Shown: positions 16,803 to 26,388, counted from the first letter of the stretch. The stretch is DNA of 64,000 nucleotides from Rhizobium leguminosarum (GCF_001652265.1 NZ_LWBS01000176.1:32665-96664), one strand, 5' to 3'. Notes: generated by a model not told the origin, from the sequence alone. A program made the numbers and translations.

Positions 16803-17783
16803 ATGGCTTTGAAAATACTTTTCGTTGGTGGTACCGGGCAGATTTCATATCCATGCGTCGAGCGCGCCGTGGTTCAAGGCCACGATGTCAGCGTCTATAA
16901 CCGCAGTCTGAGAGGCGACCCATTGCCTGCGGGGGTTACTTCGATCGTCGGCGATTTCGCGGCGCCCGCCTATGCGGACTTGGCCGAGACCAATTATGAC
17001 GTCGTGTGTCAGTTCATTGCCTTTACACCCGATCAGATCGCGCGTGACATCGATGTGTTTTCCGGGCACTGCGGCCAATACATCTTTATCTCTTCGGCCT
17101 CGGTTTATGAAAAGCCGCCGCGCCACTACGTGATTACCGAGCAGACACCGGCGATCAACCCCTACTGGCGCTATAGCCAGGACAAGATTGCCTGCGAGAC
17201 GCTGCTCAAGAACTCCCAGAATCTCGCCTGGACCATCGTCCGACCCAGTCACACTGTTCGCACCGGCCTGCCCATCATGATGGGCGACAGCGATGTCATG
17301 GCGAGACGCATGCTGGATGGCGAGCCCACCATCGTGGCGGGCGATGGCCACACGCCCTGGACACTGACCCGCTCGGTTGATTTCGCGGTGCCGTTTGTCG
17401 GGCTTTTCGGCAAGCCGGCGGCGTTGAACGAGATTTTCCACATCACCTCCGACCGCGCTCATATCTGGAATGATATTCAAAAGACGATCGCCAGATTGTT
17501 AGGCGTCGAGGCCAAGATCGTCCACGTACCGACGGACACCTTGATCAAGTACAATCCGGAATGGGTTGGTCCGTTGCTCGGCGACAAGGCATGGTCGGCG
17601 ATCTTTGACAATTCAAAGGTCAAAAGCGTGGCAGGCGACTTCACCTGCGCCGAAAGCCTTGATGAAATTCTGGCGGAGCCGATCATGCATCTCAAGCAGC
17701 GCCTGGCCAAGAACCGCCCGCCAAGGGGCGATCTTGATGCTTTGGTCGATCGGATTTGCGCTGCGCAAAGCGCTCTCGGCTAG
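16803..17783 (+). CDS. NAD-dependent epimerase/dehydratase (extended SDR)
   Basis: A 326-residue extended short-chain dehydrogenase/reductase. The nucleotide-binding motif G-G-T-G-Q-I-S begins at residue 9. The catalytic pair lies in Y-W-R-Y-S-Q-D-K-I near residue 120, with S-S-A-S-V-Y about 20 residues earlier. The C-terminal half has the substrate-domain features of atypical epimerases related to plant CSP41-like proteins (D-G-H-T-P-W-T-L, I-F-H-I-T-S-D). Substrate unknown; nucleotide-sugar epimerase or reductase functions are possible. It stands alone, followed by a broken SDR gene. Confidence 0.8.
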   Translation: MALKILFVGGTGQISYPCVERAVVQGHDVSVYNRSLRGDPLPAGVTSIVGDFAAPAYADLAETNYDVVCQFIAFTPDQIARDIDVFSGHCGQYIFISSASVYEKPPRHYVITEQTPAINPYWRYSQDKIACETLLKNSQNLAWTIVRPSHTVRTGLPIMMGDSDVMARRMLDGEPTIVAGDGHTPWTLTRSVDFAVPFVGLFGKPAALNEIFHITSDRAHIWNDIQKTIARLLGVEAKIVHVPTDTLIKYNPEWVGPLLGDKAWSAIFDNSKVKSVAGDFTCAESLDEILAEPIMHLKQRLAKNRPPRGDLDALVDRICAAQSALG

Positions 17784-18009
17784 GCAGGTCCTCGTACAGG
17801 CGTGCAGGTATTACAATCTTCGCCACTTGCCCTCGACGCAAAATCCGCCTTATAACGACGCCGTCGAAAGAGTGCTGGTCGGATGGTAGCCCGGCCGTCG
17901 CCCACTGGGCGGCAACTCCTCCTTTCAGGGTAACCGCGACACCGCAGCCGGCTTGCCGGTCTCGCAGGTGTGTCCGCCGGGAACTAGACATCTTCGTCGG
18001 CGCACCTTC

Positions 18010-18770
18010 ATGTCAAATAGAGGGATGTTCGACTTGAAACTGACAGACAACACCATTCTCATCACCGGCGGCGCAAGCGGCATCGGGCTGGCGCTCGCAA
18101 AGCAATTTTCCGAACGGGGAAATCGCGTCATCATCTGCGGCAGGAGCCGGGAGGCGCTGGACAGGGCGCAGTCGGCCGTGCCCGCACTTATCACGCAGGT
18201 CTGCGACGTTACCGTTCTCGACAATCGCGACAGCCTATCAGGATGGCTGGAAAACAATCATCCGGACCTCAACATGCTGATCAACAATGCCGGGGTGCAG
18301 CACATCAGGCATTTCGATGACGGCGATGCCGTGGCCGATCTCGACCAGGAGATCCCCATCAACCTCGCGGCGCCGATCCATCTGATCGGCGAACTGCTGC
18401 CGATGCTGAAACGCCAGCCCAGCGCCGTCATCGTCAACGTCACCTCCGGACTGGCGTTTACGCCGAAGGCGGACGTCCTGGCCTATTGCGCAACCAAGGC
18501 TGCCTCCACTCTTTCACGCTGTCGCTGCGCCACCAACTGAAGGCAACGGGCGTGCGGGTCGTCGAGATGGTTCCGCCGATGGTCGACACGAAGCTCGGCG
18601 GCGGCGTGCGTGCAGGGGGTGCGGAGCAGCAATACATGATGTCGCCGGAGCAGTTCGCCACGGAGGCGCTTACCCAACTGGAGAACGACCAGGACGAGCT
18701 GCTGGTCGGCATGGCCGTGCACACGCGCAAGCATGGCGAGGCGATGTTCGAGCGGTTGAACGGCGTCTGA
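18010..18770 (+). pseudogene. DltE-like short-chain dehydrogenase, frameshifted
   Basis: The first part (to about 18500) has the classical SDR features: T-G-G-A-S-G-I-G-L-A near residue 20, N-N-A-G near 92 and the active-site Y-C-A-T-K. At G-C-T-G-C-C-T-C-C near 18497-18505 the frame slips. Continuing in the next frame gives L-H-S-F-T-L-S-L-R and then V-R-V-V-E-M-V-P-P, which is exactly what the family has after Y-x-x-x-K. One missing base explains this. As read, translation stops at 18540 and loses the C-terminal 90 residues. Family N-termini usually begin M-K-L-T, matching a TTG at 18034, 9 bases after AGAGGG, so the real start may be there. Genuine decay and a sequencing error are both possible. 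Confidence 0.8.
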
Positions 18771-18993
18771 CGGGCTGAATGTCGAGGCCGATTTCCGAGT
18801 CGGCCTTGGCCGCTTCCGCGGTAGATCTTGGCAGATCTGCCGGGGTGCAGGAGGGCGCGTCAGTCCGTATCCCAGAATTGATTTCCCTCCTGCCGGCGGC
18901 CTGAAGGCTCGGATGTAAGGGGTGGCACGGCATTCCGTTCAAAAAAAATCCCTGCCTAAAAAGCGTCCTAAAACATGATGGAGGTCGCGCCGG

Positions 18994-20061
18994 GTGAGGA
19001 TCTCGGCAATGATGGCCAACTGTTTTCCACTCCGATCCTATCAGGCCATGCTGTTCATTCCGCTTCCCTTAGTCGTTGCTCTTCTGCTGCTCATCCTCTT
19101 CGTCACCGTTCTCAGGCGCGACGAGGAGGCGCAGCCCAACCGGCCGTTTCTGGCACTGATCCTGCTTGCCGTGCTGCAATCCGTCCTCTCCGGCCTGCGC
19201 TGGGGCTACGGGGTGCAGACGGTGAGCGTGATCGCGCCGGTCACCGCGGCGATGGTGCCGCCGCTTGCCTATGCCGGGGTTTCCAGTCTGGTGAGGACGA
19301 GCCGGCGGTCGCTGCCGGCGCGGATTACGTTGCATGCCGTGCCCGCTGCCGTCATCCTCTTGTTGATGGTGGTCTGGCGGGATGTGATCGATCTCGCGCT
19401 GGTGCTTGTTTTCGTCGGTTATGCCCTGGCGATCCTGCTTCTGATGCGGCCGGGCGCGGATGCGCTTCGGCTTGCGCCCTTCGAGGGAGCGGTGCCGGCC
19501 TATCGGGCCATCATCTTCGCGGCGGCGGCGCTATGCCTGTCGGCCTCGGTCGATATCTTCGTCTTTTTCGATTTCACATGGGCCCATGGCGAGCATGCGC
19601 TGACGCTGATCAGCCTCAGCAATCTCGCCGTCCTCGTCATCCTTGGCATCGCGGCAGCCGCCGCCAGTCGAAGCCGGGCGCCCGCCGAGACGGCGGAGGC
19701 GGCGCTGAAGCCCGAAACGGCCAAGGATAAGGAGACGATCGCCACGGTCGATGCGCTGATGGACGCGAGGAAACTCTATCGCGACGCCAATCTCAATCTC
19801 GACCGGCTGGCCCGCAAGGCCGGAATTCCCGCCCGCCAGATCTCGGCGGTGATCAACCGGGCGATGGACAAGAACGTCTCGCAATATGTCAATGACTACA
19901 GGATCGGCGAGGCCTGCCGGCTGCTTGCCGTGACCCAGAAATCGGTGACCGAGGTGATGTTCGAGGTCGGCTTCCAGACCAAGTCCAACTTCAACCGCGA
20001 ATTCCGCCGCGTCACGGATATGACGCCGGTTGCCTGGCGGGAGAAGAAGGCAGAGCGGTGA
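18994..20061 (+). CDS. Membrane-bound AraC-family transcriptional regulator
   Basis: A 355-residue protein with about seven hydrophobic segments in the first 220 residues, a charged linker (about 225-250), and an AraC-type double helix-turn-helix at the end (L-D-R-L-A-R-K-A-G-I-P-A-R-Q-I-S and V-M-F-E-V-G-F-Q-T-K-S-N-F-N-R-E-F). Alphaproteobacteria often carry such membrane-anchored AraC proteins, whose DNA-binding part faces the cytoplasm and whose signal is unknown. The start is probably GTG 18994, about 10 bases after GGAGG; ATGs at 19009 or 19048 would also fit. It is convergent with the DUF4260 gene. Targets are not evident. Confidence 0.8.
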   Translation: MRISAMMANCFPLRSYQAMLFIPLPLVVALLLLILFVTVLRRDEEAQPNRPFLALILLAVLQSVLSGLRWGYGVQTVSVIAPVTAAMVPPLAYAGVSSLVRTSRRSLPARITLHAVPAAVILLLMVVWRDVIDLALVLVFVGYALAILLLMRPGADALRLAPFEGAVPAYRAIIFAAAALCLSASVDIFVFFDFTWAHGEHALTLISLSNLAVLVILGIAAAAASRSRAPAETAEAALKPETAKDKETIATVDALMDARKLYRDANLNLDRLARKAGIPARQISAVINRAMDKNVSQYVNDYRIGEACRLLAVTQKSVTEVMFEVGFQTKSNFNREFRRVTDMTPVAWREKKAER

Positions 20062-20066
20062 GGAGC

Positions 20067-20089
20067 AGGCCCAAAGGGGCTTTGGTCCT
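20067..20089. terminator. Hairpin between convergent genes
   Basis: AGGCCCAAAG (20067-20076), loop GGG, then CTTTGGTCCT (20080-20089) form a 10-bp stem with one mismatch in the 30-base gap between the AraC-type gene and the DUF4260 gene. No T tract follows. Its position suits a bidirectional transcription end. Confidence 0.4.
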
Positions 20090-20091
20090 CG

Positions 20092-20502
20092 TCAGGTTCG
20101 CTTGCCTATAACGCCCAGATGGGTGTGGCTGAAGGCGGATGCGTATTTCAATCCATAACCCAGGCTTCGGTCAAAGCCGGCGTGAGCCGCTAGAATGAGG
20201 GCGACCTGCCAGAGCAGGTCGATGCCCAGCAGCCAGCTCGCGCCGGCGAGCAGTATGGCCGAGATGTAGCTGTGAACCATATTGTAGACGATCGCTCCCA
20301 GCCGGGCATTGAGAGCATAGGCCGCGAAGCTGAGATCCGGCGTGAAGAACAGAATGGCATAGAGCCAGGGGTTGCCGCCGGAGACGAAATAGGCCGTTGT
20401 CGCGGCCGCCATGATCGCGAAAGCCTCGAGTCGCAGCACCTCACGCACGCCGCCGGTCACCGATCCTGCCGAAGGAGAAATGATGTTCGCTGCCTGGTTC
20501 AT
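20092..20502 (-). CDS. DUF4260 family membrane protein
   Basis: A 136-residue protein with about four hydrophobic segments. It matches the DUF4260 family by the motifs F-F-T-P-D-L-S, N-x-R-L-G-A-I-V-Y-N and especially A-H-A-G-F-D-R-S-L-G-Y-G-L-K-Y, near the C-terminus. The function of the family is unknown. The ATG at 20502 has AAGGAACAGG upstream and gives the standard length; an in-frame ATG at 20616 would add an unrelated 38 residues. It faces the membrane AraC regulator tail to tail. Confidence 0.82.
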   Translation of the reverse strand: MNQAANIISPSAGSVTGGVREVLRLEAFAIMAAATTAYFVSGGNPWLYAILFFTPDLSFAAYALNARLGAIVYNMVHSYISAILLAGASWLLGIDLLWQVALILAAHAGFDRSLGYGLKYASAFSHTHLGVIGKRT

Positions 20503-20996
20503 CGGTCCTGTTCCTTCATGACGATTGTCGCTGCGCTGCCGGCGAGCTGATGCGGGATTTCCTAGCATGAACATTGCGGATGCCAAATTCGCGATCGATG
20601 AATAAGCGCCATACATATTTGTATCTTTGGCTCGTAGGCACTGAGGTTTTCGAATGCCGAAATCTCATTCGTTTGGATGGTCATTGCCGTACAATTCCGC
20701 AATTATGAACGACGTGCCGTGCCGGCCCTGCGCCGGGGATGGATGAAGGGGTGAGCAGTGGAACTGCGAATGCTCGGAGCGTAAGCGAAGGGCAATAAGG
20801 GGCATGCCGTGTGGCTCGCTCATCCGACCCTCGGGCAACCGGCGGGGAGCCTCGACCCATCCCGCGGACTCCCGGAGAAGAAGCGAGCAAGCCTCAGCCT
20901 CCGACAATTACCGCCACCACGTACACGATCGCGATCGAGGACTGTCAGAAACGCGTTCGAGGTCGCGGTTTTGCTGCCGCTGGTCATTCTGGCGGC
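20503..20996. other. Gene-free stretch before the HlyD/ABC operon
   Basis: No convincing gene. Around 20810-20920 there is a GC-rich stretch with CTCATCCGACC and CCCGGAGAAGAAGCGAGC, similar in style to degenerate intergenic repeats common in rhizobia; a related CTCATCCGGCTGCC run occurs near 28518. Several overlapping short frames are open here but none has family similarity. The promoter of the HlyD operon is presumably in this stretch but I cannot place it. Confidence 0.4.
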
Positions 20997-22217
20997 ATGA
21001 ACACGACATCAGAACATGATCGAGTCCTTGCCGCCAAGCTGAGATCACTTTCGATCGAGCCTGCGCCCTTCAAGACAGAGCCCCCGGAGCCCCGTGTCCG
21101 GCGGTGTGTGATCTCCGGAGCAATGCTGGCCCTTGCCGCGACGGCATCGCTGACGGTGGTTCTTTTCTATCGGCGCGATACGCTGGAGCGCATCGAGACT
21201 GTGCTTGCGGGTTTCATAGGCAAGGACGCGGCCGCAATATCCGTCGATGGAACCGACGTGCCCGCCGCCGATCCGATCCGGGCTCTGCCTTCCAATAACC
21301 CAGTGGACAGGGCATTGCCGCCCCGGGAAGTCACCGGCTCCGGCTACGTCGTGGCACCCGATATCGCGACCGTCTTCTCCAAATATGAGGGCCGGATCGT
21401 TGCCGTCGAAGTCGATGCGGGCGACAGGGTCGTAACGGGCCAGGTGCTGGTGCGGCTCGATGACGCCGGTGCCCGCTTTGCGCTTCAAGGCGCCGAGATC
21501 GCCCGGCAATCGGCGGAGTTGGCGCTGGCGGCGAAGACTATTGAATTGGCGCAGGCGCGGTCTTCCCTCACGCGCACCGAGCGGCTGGCCAGGCACGATG
21601 CGATGTCGGCGCAGACGCTGGAGGAGGCGAAGACGGCGTTCGACACTGCCGAAAACGCCGCCCTGCAGGCACGGCAGGACGTGGCCAAGGCGGAGCTCGA
21701 TATCGACAGGGCGCGCGAGCAGGTGGAAGCGCTGACCGTCCGGGCGCCGATTTCAGGCACCGTCACGCGGCTTACCGCACATGTCGGCGACAGCGTGCTG
21801 TCGCGCGAGGACAGCGTGCGGGAAAATGAAAGCCTGCTTGCGATTGCCGACATGGCAAAGATGGTCATCGATGCCGATGTGGCTGAGGCGAATATCGCGT
21901 TGATGCGGCCAGGCTTGCGTGGCGAGGCGGTGCTCGACGGCTTTCCCGACCGGCCCTTTGCGGTCGAAGTATCGAAGATCGCACCGATGATTTCGCGGGA
22001 GAAGGGGACGGTGACGCTTCGCCTGTCACTTTCCTCACCGCCGTCAGACATGCGCCCCGCCATGGCCGCGCGCATCCGCCTTGTGGCGGGTGAGGCCGCA
22101 ACCTCTGTTCCCACTGCTTCTAATCCCCCGGGCACCGGCGCACAGACGGGCGGCCCCACGACCTTTCGGCCGCAGGCCGCGGATACCACAGACAATCAGC
22201 AAGGAGTAGAGCGATGA
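20997..22217 (+). CDS. HlyD-family periplasmic adaptor (efflux RND/MacA-like)
   Basis: A 406-residue membrane fusion protein. A cytoplasmic N-terminus of about 35 residues precedes one membrane helix (residues about 40-58). Then come the first lipoyl half (P-D-I-A-T-V-F-S-K-Y-E-G-R-I-V), a long coiled-coil hairpin rich in Ala, Glu and Gln (about 150-240), and the second lipoyl half with V-R-A-P-I-S-G-T-V-T-R. It links an inner-membrane ABC transporter to the outer membrane or periplasm. Its stop overlaps the ATPase start by four bases. No TolC gene is adjacent. The C-terminal 35 residues are Pro/Thr-rich and probably disordered. Confidence 0.86.
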   Translation: MNTTSEHDRVLAAKLRSLSIEPAPFKTEPPEPRVRRCVISGAMLALAATASLTVVLFYRRDTLERIETVLAGFIGKDAAAISVDGTDVPAADPIRALPSNNPVDRALPPREVTGSGYVVAPDIATVFSKYEGRIVAVEVDAGDRVVTGQVLVRLDDAGARFALQGAEIARQSAELALAAKTIELAQARSSLTRTERLARHDAMSAQTLEEAKTAFDTAENAALQARQDVAKAELDIDRAREQVEALTVRAPISGTVTRLTAHVGDSVLSREDSVRENESLLAIADMAKMVIDADVAEANIALMRPGLRGEAVLDGFPDRPFAVEVSKIAPMISREKGTVTLRLSLSSPPSDMRPAMAARIRLVAGEAATSVPTASNPPGTGAQTGGPTTFRPQAADTTDNQQGVER

Positions 22218-22918
22218 CCGACACTCAAGAACCCTATATCGCGCTTCGCGGCGTCAGGAAGGCATTCAAGATCGGCGTGGAGACGATCCCGATCTTTTCC
22301 GGGCTCGACCTTTCCATAGGATGCGGCGATTTCGTCGCCGTCATGGGGCCGTCGGGTTCGGGGAAATCGACGCTGCTCAACATGCTCGGCGGCATCGATA
22401 GCCCCGACGGAGGGGAGATCAGGATCGGCCGCAGCCATCTCGAGCAGATGGGCGAAGGCGCCAGAGCCGCCTGGCGGGCACACAGCATGGGCATTATCTT
22501 CCAGTTCTACAATCTGCTGCCGATGCTGAATGCGGGCGAGAATATCGAGCTGCCGCTGCTGTTGAAGCCGCTCAAGCGGAAGGAGCGGCGGGCGCGCGTC
22601 GAGACCGTCATGGATCTGGTCGGGCTCTCCGGGCGGCAGCGGCAGTTTCCATCCAGCATGTCCGGCGGGCAGCAGCAGCGCGTCGGCATCGCCCGCGCCA
22701 TCGTCAGCGATCCGGATCTCTTGCTCTGCGACGAACCGACCGGCGATCTCGACCGGAAGTCTGCAAACGATATCCTGGAGATGCTCGGCTTTCTTAATCA
22801 AGAACTGCGGAAGACCATCATCATGGTCACACATGATCCCGAGGCCGCCGCCTTCGCCCGGCGCACGCTGCATCTCAACAAGGGCGAATTCGTCGAGCAG
22901 GAAAGGTTGGCCCAATGA
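22214..22918 (+). CDS. ABC transporter ATPase (LolD/MacB type)
   Basis: A 234-residue ATPase with Walker A G-P-S-G-S-G-K-S-T (near 48), signature M-S-G-G-Q-Q-Q-R (near 150) and Walker B L-L-L-C-D-E-P-T-G-D-L-D (near 172). It belongs to the LolD/MacB subfamily, whose members work with FtsX-type permeases in export or lipoprotein release rather than uptake. Overlapping start and stop codons join it to the adaptor gene before it and the permease gene after it, so the four genes form one translationally coupled operon. Confidence 0.92.
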   Translation: MTDTQEPYIALRGVRKAFKIGVETIPIFSGLDLSIGCGDFVAVMGPSGSGKSTLLNMLGGIDSPDGGEIRIGRSHLEQMGEGARAAWRAHSMGIIFQFYNLLPMLNAGENIELPLLLKPLKRKERRARVETVMDLVGLSGRQRQFPSSMSGGQQQRVGIARAIVSDPDLLLCDEPTGDLDRKSANDILEMLGFLNQELRKTIIMVTHDPEAAAFARRTLHLNKGEFVEQERLAQ

Positions 22919-24054
22919 CCTTCTTCCAACTGATGCGGCGCAATGCCTGGCGCAAGCCGCTCAGGGCCACCCTTCTGATGTTCTCGGTCGGCGTCGCCTT
23001 CCTGATCTATGGGCTGACAGCGAGCTTCCTCAGCGGCTCGCAAGGGGCGGCCGGGGCGAGCGATACGCTGCTCGGCGTCTTCAACAGATCGGGGCGGGCG
23101 CAGCCGCTGCCGCTTGCCTATCTCAACAAGATCGCCGCCGATAGCGATGTCGCCGCCGTCGCCTACATGACGCGCATGCGGAGCTTCGTCGATGTCGAGA
23201 AGAATGTCGTGATGACGAGCGCGGTCGATCCACGATTGATCGCCGCGGCCAATGGCGACGAGCTCGGGCTGACGCCGCAGCTGATATCAGCGCTGGAAGA
23301 GGGCCGTGACCGGGTGCTGGTCGGCCGGGCGCTGGCGGAGGCGCAGGGCTGGTCGGTCGGCCAGCGCATCGGGGTCACCAGCCACCTGACAAGGGAAGAC
23401 GGCAGCCGCAACTGGAATTTTGAGATCGCCGGCATCTTCGAAGGGGTCGACGCCAGCACCGACACCTATTTCATGATCGCCCGCTATGATGCCGTCAATG
23501 CGGCGCGCGCCCGCGGCAAGGATACAGTCGATGGCTTCGTGGTGCGACCGCGACCGGGCGTTTCATCCGGCGTGCTGGCGACAAGGATCGACGCGCTGTT
23601 TGCCAATTCGGCGGCACCGACGCGCACTCAATCGGAAAAGCAGTTCCTCGAGGCTTTCTTGCGGCAATTCGCCGATATCGGCCTGATCGTCAGCCTCGTC
23701 GTTGGCGCCGCCTTCGTGACGATCCTGATGATCGTGGTCAACACCATGCTCTTTGCCGTGAGGGAGCGTAGCTTCGAGATCGGCGTCATGAAGGTGCTCG
23801 GCTTTTCCAGGGGGCGGATCATTGCGTTGATCCTCGGCGAGACACTGTTCGTCTTCGCCGTCGGCGGGGCGGGCGGGCTCGTTCTCGCCAAGCTCGCGAT
23901 GCTGTTTGCCGGGCCGGAATTCGGCCTCGCCTTCACATCGTCCGTGCTGCTGAAATCCGTCGCCATCATCGCCGGTCTCGGCCTCCTGACTGGATTGCTG
24001 CCTGCCGCCAATGCCATGCGCCTGCCCATCGTCAACGCCTTCAGATCGAGATAG
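22915..24054 (+). CDS. FtsX/MacB-type ABC transporter permease (first)
   Basis: A 379-residue permease with one N-terminal membrane helix, a large periplasmic MacB-like domain (about 45-245) and three C-terminal helices of the FtsX type. V-R-E-R-S-F-E-I-G-V-M-K-V-L-G-F near residue 285 is the conserved cytoplasmic coupling segment. Together with the downstream paralogue it should form the heterodimeric transmembrane part of the transporter. Such systems export peptides, lipids or antibiotics; the substrate is not evident. Confidence 0.87.
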   Translation: MTFFQLMRRNAWRKPLRATLLMFSVGVAFLIYGLTASFLSGSQGAAGASDTLLGVFNRSGRAQPLPLAYLNKIAADSDVAAVAYMTRMRSFVDVEKNVVMTSAVDPRLIAAANGDELGLTPQLISALEEGRDRVLVGRALAEAQGWSVGQRIGVTSHLTREDGSRNWNFEIAGIFEGVDASTDTYFMIARYDAVNAARARGKDTVDGFVVRPRPGVSSGVLATRIDALFANSAAPTRTQSEKQFLEAFLRQFADIGLIVSLVVGAAFVTILMIVVNTMLFAVRERSFEIGVMKVLGFSRGRIIALILGETLFVFAVGGAGGLVLAKLAMLFAGPEFGLAFTSSVLLKSVAIIAGLGLLTGLLPAANAMRLPIVNAFRSR

Positions 24055-24058
24055 TCCA

Positions 24059-25279
24059 ATGTCATCAGCGCTCAAGCAAATCTTTCTCATGATCAGAGTG
24101 AATCTCGGCAGCCTGCCGCGGCGGGTATGGATCTCGCTGTCGATGGTACTCTCGGTGGCGCTCGTAGTGGCGGTGCTTGCGGGTTTTCTCGCCATGGCCA
24201 GGGGCTTTGAGGCAGCCCTTCAAGGCGTGGGTTCGACCGGCATCGCCGTCATTCTCGGCGGCGGCACCAACCAGGAGACCGGCTCGGATGTGCCGGCCGA
24301 AGCGATCCGCAGCCTGACCGCCGCAACCGGCGGGATCGGCGTGGCGCGGAATTCCGCGGGCGGCCTGGCGCCCGCCGGCGGATTGGCGCTGTCGCGCGAG
24401 ATCGTCGTTCCCGTCGATGTCGTGAGGGCCAGCGACGGCGCAGAGCAGACGCTGTCGCTGCGGGGCATGGATCTGGCTGGCTTTGCTTTACGCGACCGCG
24501 CGGTGCTCTCCCAAGGGCGGCTGTTTTCGCCGGGCGCGCGCGAAATCGTCGCCGGCGGCGGCATCGCCGATGAATTCTCCGGCTTCGCCGTCGGCGACAA
24601 GGTGCGGCTCGGTGCGGTGGACTGGACGGTCGTCGGGCATTTCACCTCTGGCGGCAATGCCTTCGAATCCGAGATCTGGGCGGATCTGGAGGCGGTGCAA
24701 TCGGCCTTCGACCGGCAGGGACAGGTGCAGAGCCTGCGCGTGCGGCTTTCGGGGGCAGGCGGATTGCCGGTGCTCCAGGAGCATCTTTCCGCATTTCCCG
24801 GTGCGCCGCTCACCGCCGTCTCCGAGGCCGATCTTTATGCCGCGCAATCTGAGCGCACCGCGAGCCTCATCCGCCTGTTCGGCTGGCCGCTGGCGCTTTT
24901 GATGGCGGTCGGCGCCACCGCTGGCGCTCTGAATACGATGATGAGCTCGGTCTCCGACCGCACCGTCGAAATCTCAACGCTGCGCCTCCTCGGCTTCGGC
25001 CGCCTGTCGGCCTTTACCGCCACCTGGGTCGAGGCCGTGCTTCTCTCGGTCGTGGGGGCCGCCCTCGGCATCCTCGCCTCGTGGCTCGCCTTCAACGGCT
25101 GGCAGGCCAGCACGATGGGCGCCAACAACACCAAGATGGCCTTCCAGCTCGACGTCACCACCGACGTGGCGCTCACCGCCGGCCTGCTGGGGCTTGCCAT
25201 CGGCATAATCGGCGGAGCGTTGCCGGCACTTGCCGCGACAAGGTTGCCGCTGACCTCGGCATTGCGGGCGAGGGGATAG
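24059..25279 (+). CDS. FtsX/MacB-type ABC transporter permease (second)
   Basis: A 406-residue paralogue of the preceding permease with the same layout: an N-terminal helix, a periplasmic domain and three C-terminal helices. The coupling segment reads V-S-D-R-T-V-E-I-S-T-L-R-L-L-G-F. The ATG at 24059 is five bases after the previous stop. The last codons (L-P-L-T-S-A-L-R-A-R-G) lie in a 43-bp sequence that recurs at 26507, beyond the EamA gene. Confidence 0.87.
   Translation: MSSALKQIFLMIRVNLGSLPRRVWISLSMVLSVALVVAVLAGFLAMARGFEAALQGVGSTGIAVILGGGTNQETGSDVPAEAIRSLTAATGGIGVARNSAGGLAPAGGLALSREIVVPVDVVRASDGAEQTLSLRGMDLAGFALRDRAVLSQGRLFSPGAREIVAGGGIADEFSGFAVGDKVRLGAVDWTVVGHFTSGGNAFESEIWADLEAVQSAFDRQGQVQSLRVRLSGAGGLPVLQEHLSAFPGAPLTAVSEADLYAAQSERTASLIRLFGWPLALLMAVGATAGALNTMMSSVSDRTVEISTLRLLGFGRLSAFTATWVEAVLLSVVGAALGILASWLAFNGWQASTMGANNTKMAFQLDVTTDVALTAGLLGLAIGIIGGALPALAATRLPLTSALRARG
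25235..25277 (+). repeat. 43-bp direct repeat, copy 1 (end of permease gene)
   Basis: The last bases of the second permease gene, from GCGACAAGGTTGCCGCTGAC on, recur almost unchanged at 26507-26549. Mismatches are few: by eye about 38 of the first 41 bases agree. The two copies bracket the EamA gene and a palindromic repeat. Confidence 0.65.
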
Positions 25280-25416
25280 AGGCTGGTTGTCTAAACCTTC
25301 CGGGCGGGTCACATCATCGCGGCGACGTCCTGATCGGCCCGAAGGAGACATCCGCTACAGGCGGAGCGCCGCCGCCTCATCTGTGCAGCCCACGGAAACT
25401 GTGGCATAACTGAGCC

Positions 25417-26388
25417 ATGGCAATGAATGTCTTGGCGGTCCATCGCGACACGGTCGGGACGGAACAGGCGGCAGGCAATTCGCTTGCCGCCGCCTATTCC
25501 GTGGGTGTTCTCTGCTGGCTGCTGTCGGCAGGCGTCTATATCGCCGCGAAATGGGTTTCTTCGGAGATGCCGCCCTGGGCGCTCTGCTTCTGGCGCGTGC
25601 TGATCGCCTTCGCCATCCTGATGCCGATCGTGCACCGGCATTTCGGCGACATGGTCGCGCTGGTGCGGGCTCGCGCCCTCGAACTGCTTGTGATTGGCGG
25701 CATGGGACTGGCGATCTGCCAGGGCATGATTTTTGTCGGCCTCGAACATGCCGATGCCACTACTGCCGGCATCATCATCGCCCTGATCCCGATCATCACC
25801 ATGATCCTTGCCCGATTGATGCTAGCCGAGCCGATGGGACGCTGGCAGGTGATCGGATCGATCCTGGCCTTTCTCGGGATCGTGGTCATCATCATCAAGG
25901 GCAGTCCGGCCGCGCTGATGCGGCTCGACTTCAACCTGGGTGAACTCTGGATCGTCGCCGGCGCGTTCTGTTTCAGCCTCTATACCGTCCTGCTCCGCCG
26001 CGCGAAATTTGATATGAATCGCCTTGCGCTCCTGGTGCTGCTGCTTGGCGCGGCTGTGCTGACGGCGCTGCCCTTCTACCTCTCCGAGCTATTCTCAGAC
26101 GAGCGCTCGACGCTCAACGGCAGCGGGCTTATCGCGCTCGCCTATGTCGCGATCCCTGGCGGGGCGGTCATGTACTACCTCTTCAATCGTAGCATCGAGG
26201 CGCTGGGGGCGGCTCGGGCTGGCGTCCTCCTCTACATTCAGACCATCTTCATCGCCGTGCTCGCCTATGTGATCCTTGGCGAGCAGTTGCAACGCTATCA
26301 CCTCGAAGGCGCGGCACTCATCATCGCCGGCTTGCTTCTCATCATCCTGCTGAAGCCGAAGATCAAGGCCGAAGCGGCTACTGCATAA
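25417..26388 (+). CDS. EamA/DMT-superfamily transporter
   Basis: A 323-residue protein with ten predicted membrane helices in two EamA halves. Conserved features are W-A-L-C-F-W-R at helix 2 and the A-x-A-G-V-L-L-Y-I-Q-T-I-F block near the end of the second half. Family members export amino acids, nucleosides or other metabolites. The last codons overlap the start of a palindromic intergenic repeat (CTGCATAA at 26381), so the stop codon lies in the repeat. The gene stands between two copies of a 43-bp direct repeat and may have been inserted after the ABC operon. Confidence 0.85.
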   Translation: MAMNVLAVHRDTVGTEQAAGNSLAAAYSVGVLCWLLSAGVYIAAKWVSSEMPPWALCFWRVLIAFAILMPIVHRHFGDMVALVRARALELLVIGGMGLAICQGMIFVGLEHADATTAGIIIALIPIITMILARLMLAEPMGRWQVIGSILAFLGIVVIIIKGSPAALMRLDFNLGELWIVAGAFCFSLYTVLLRRAKFDMNRLALLVLLLGAAVLTALPFYLSELFSDERSTLNGSGLIALAYVAIPGGAVMYYLFNRSIEALGAARAGVLLYIQTIFIAVLAYVILGEQLQRYHLEGAALIIAGLLLIILLKPKIKAEAATA

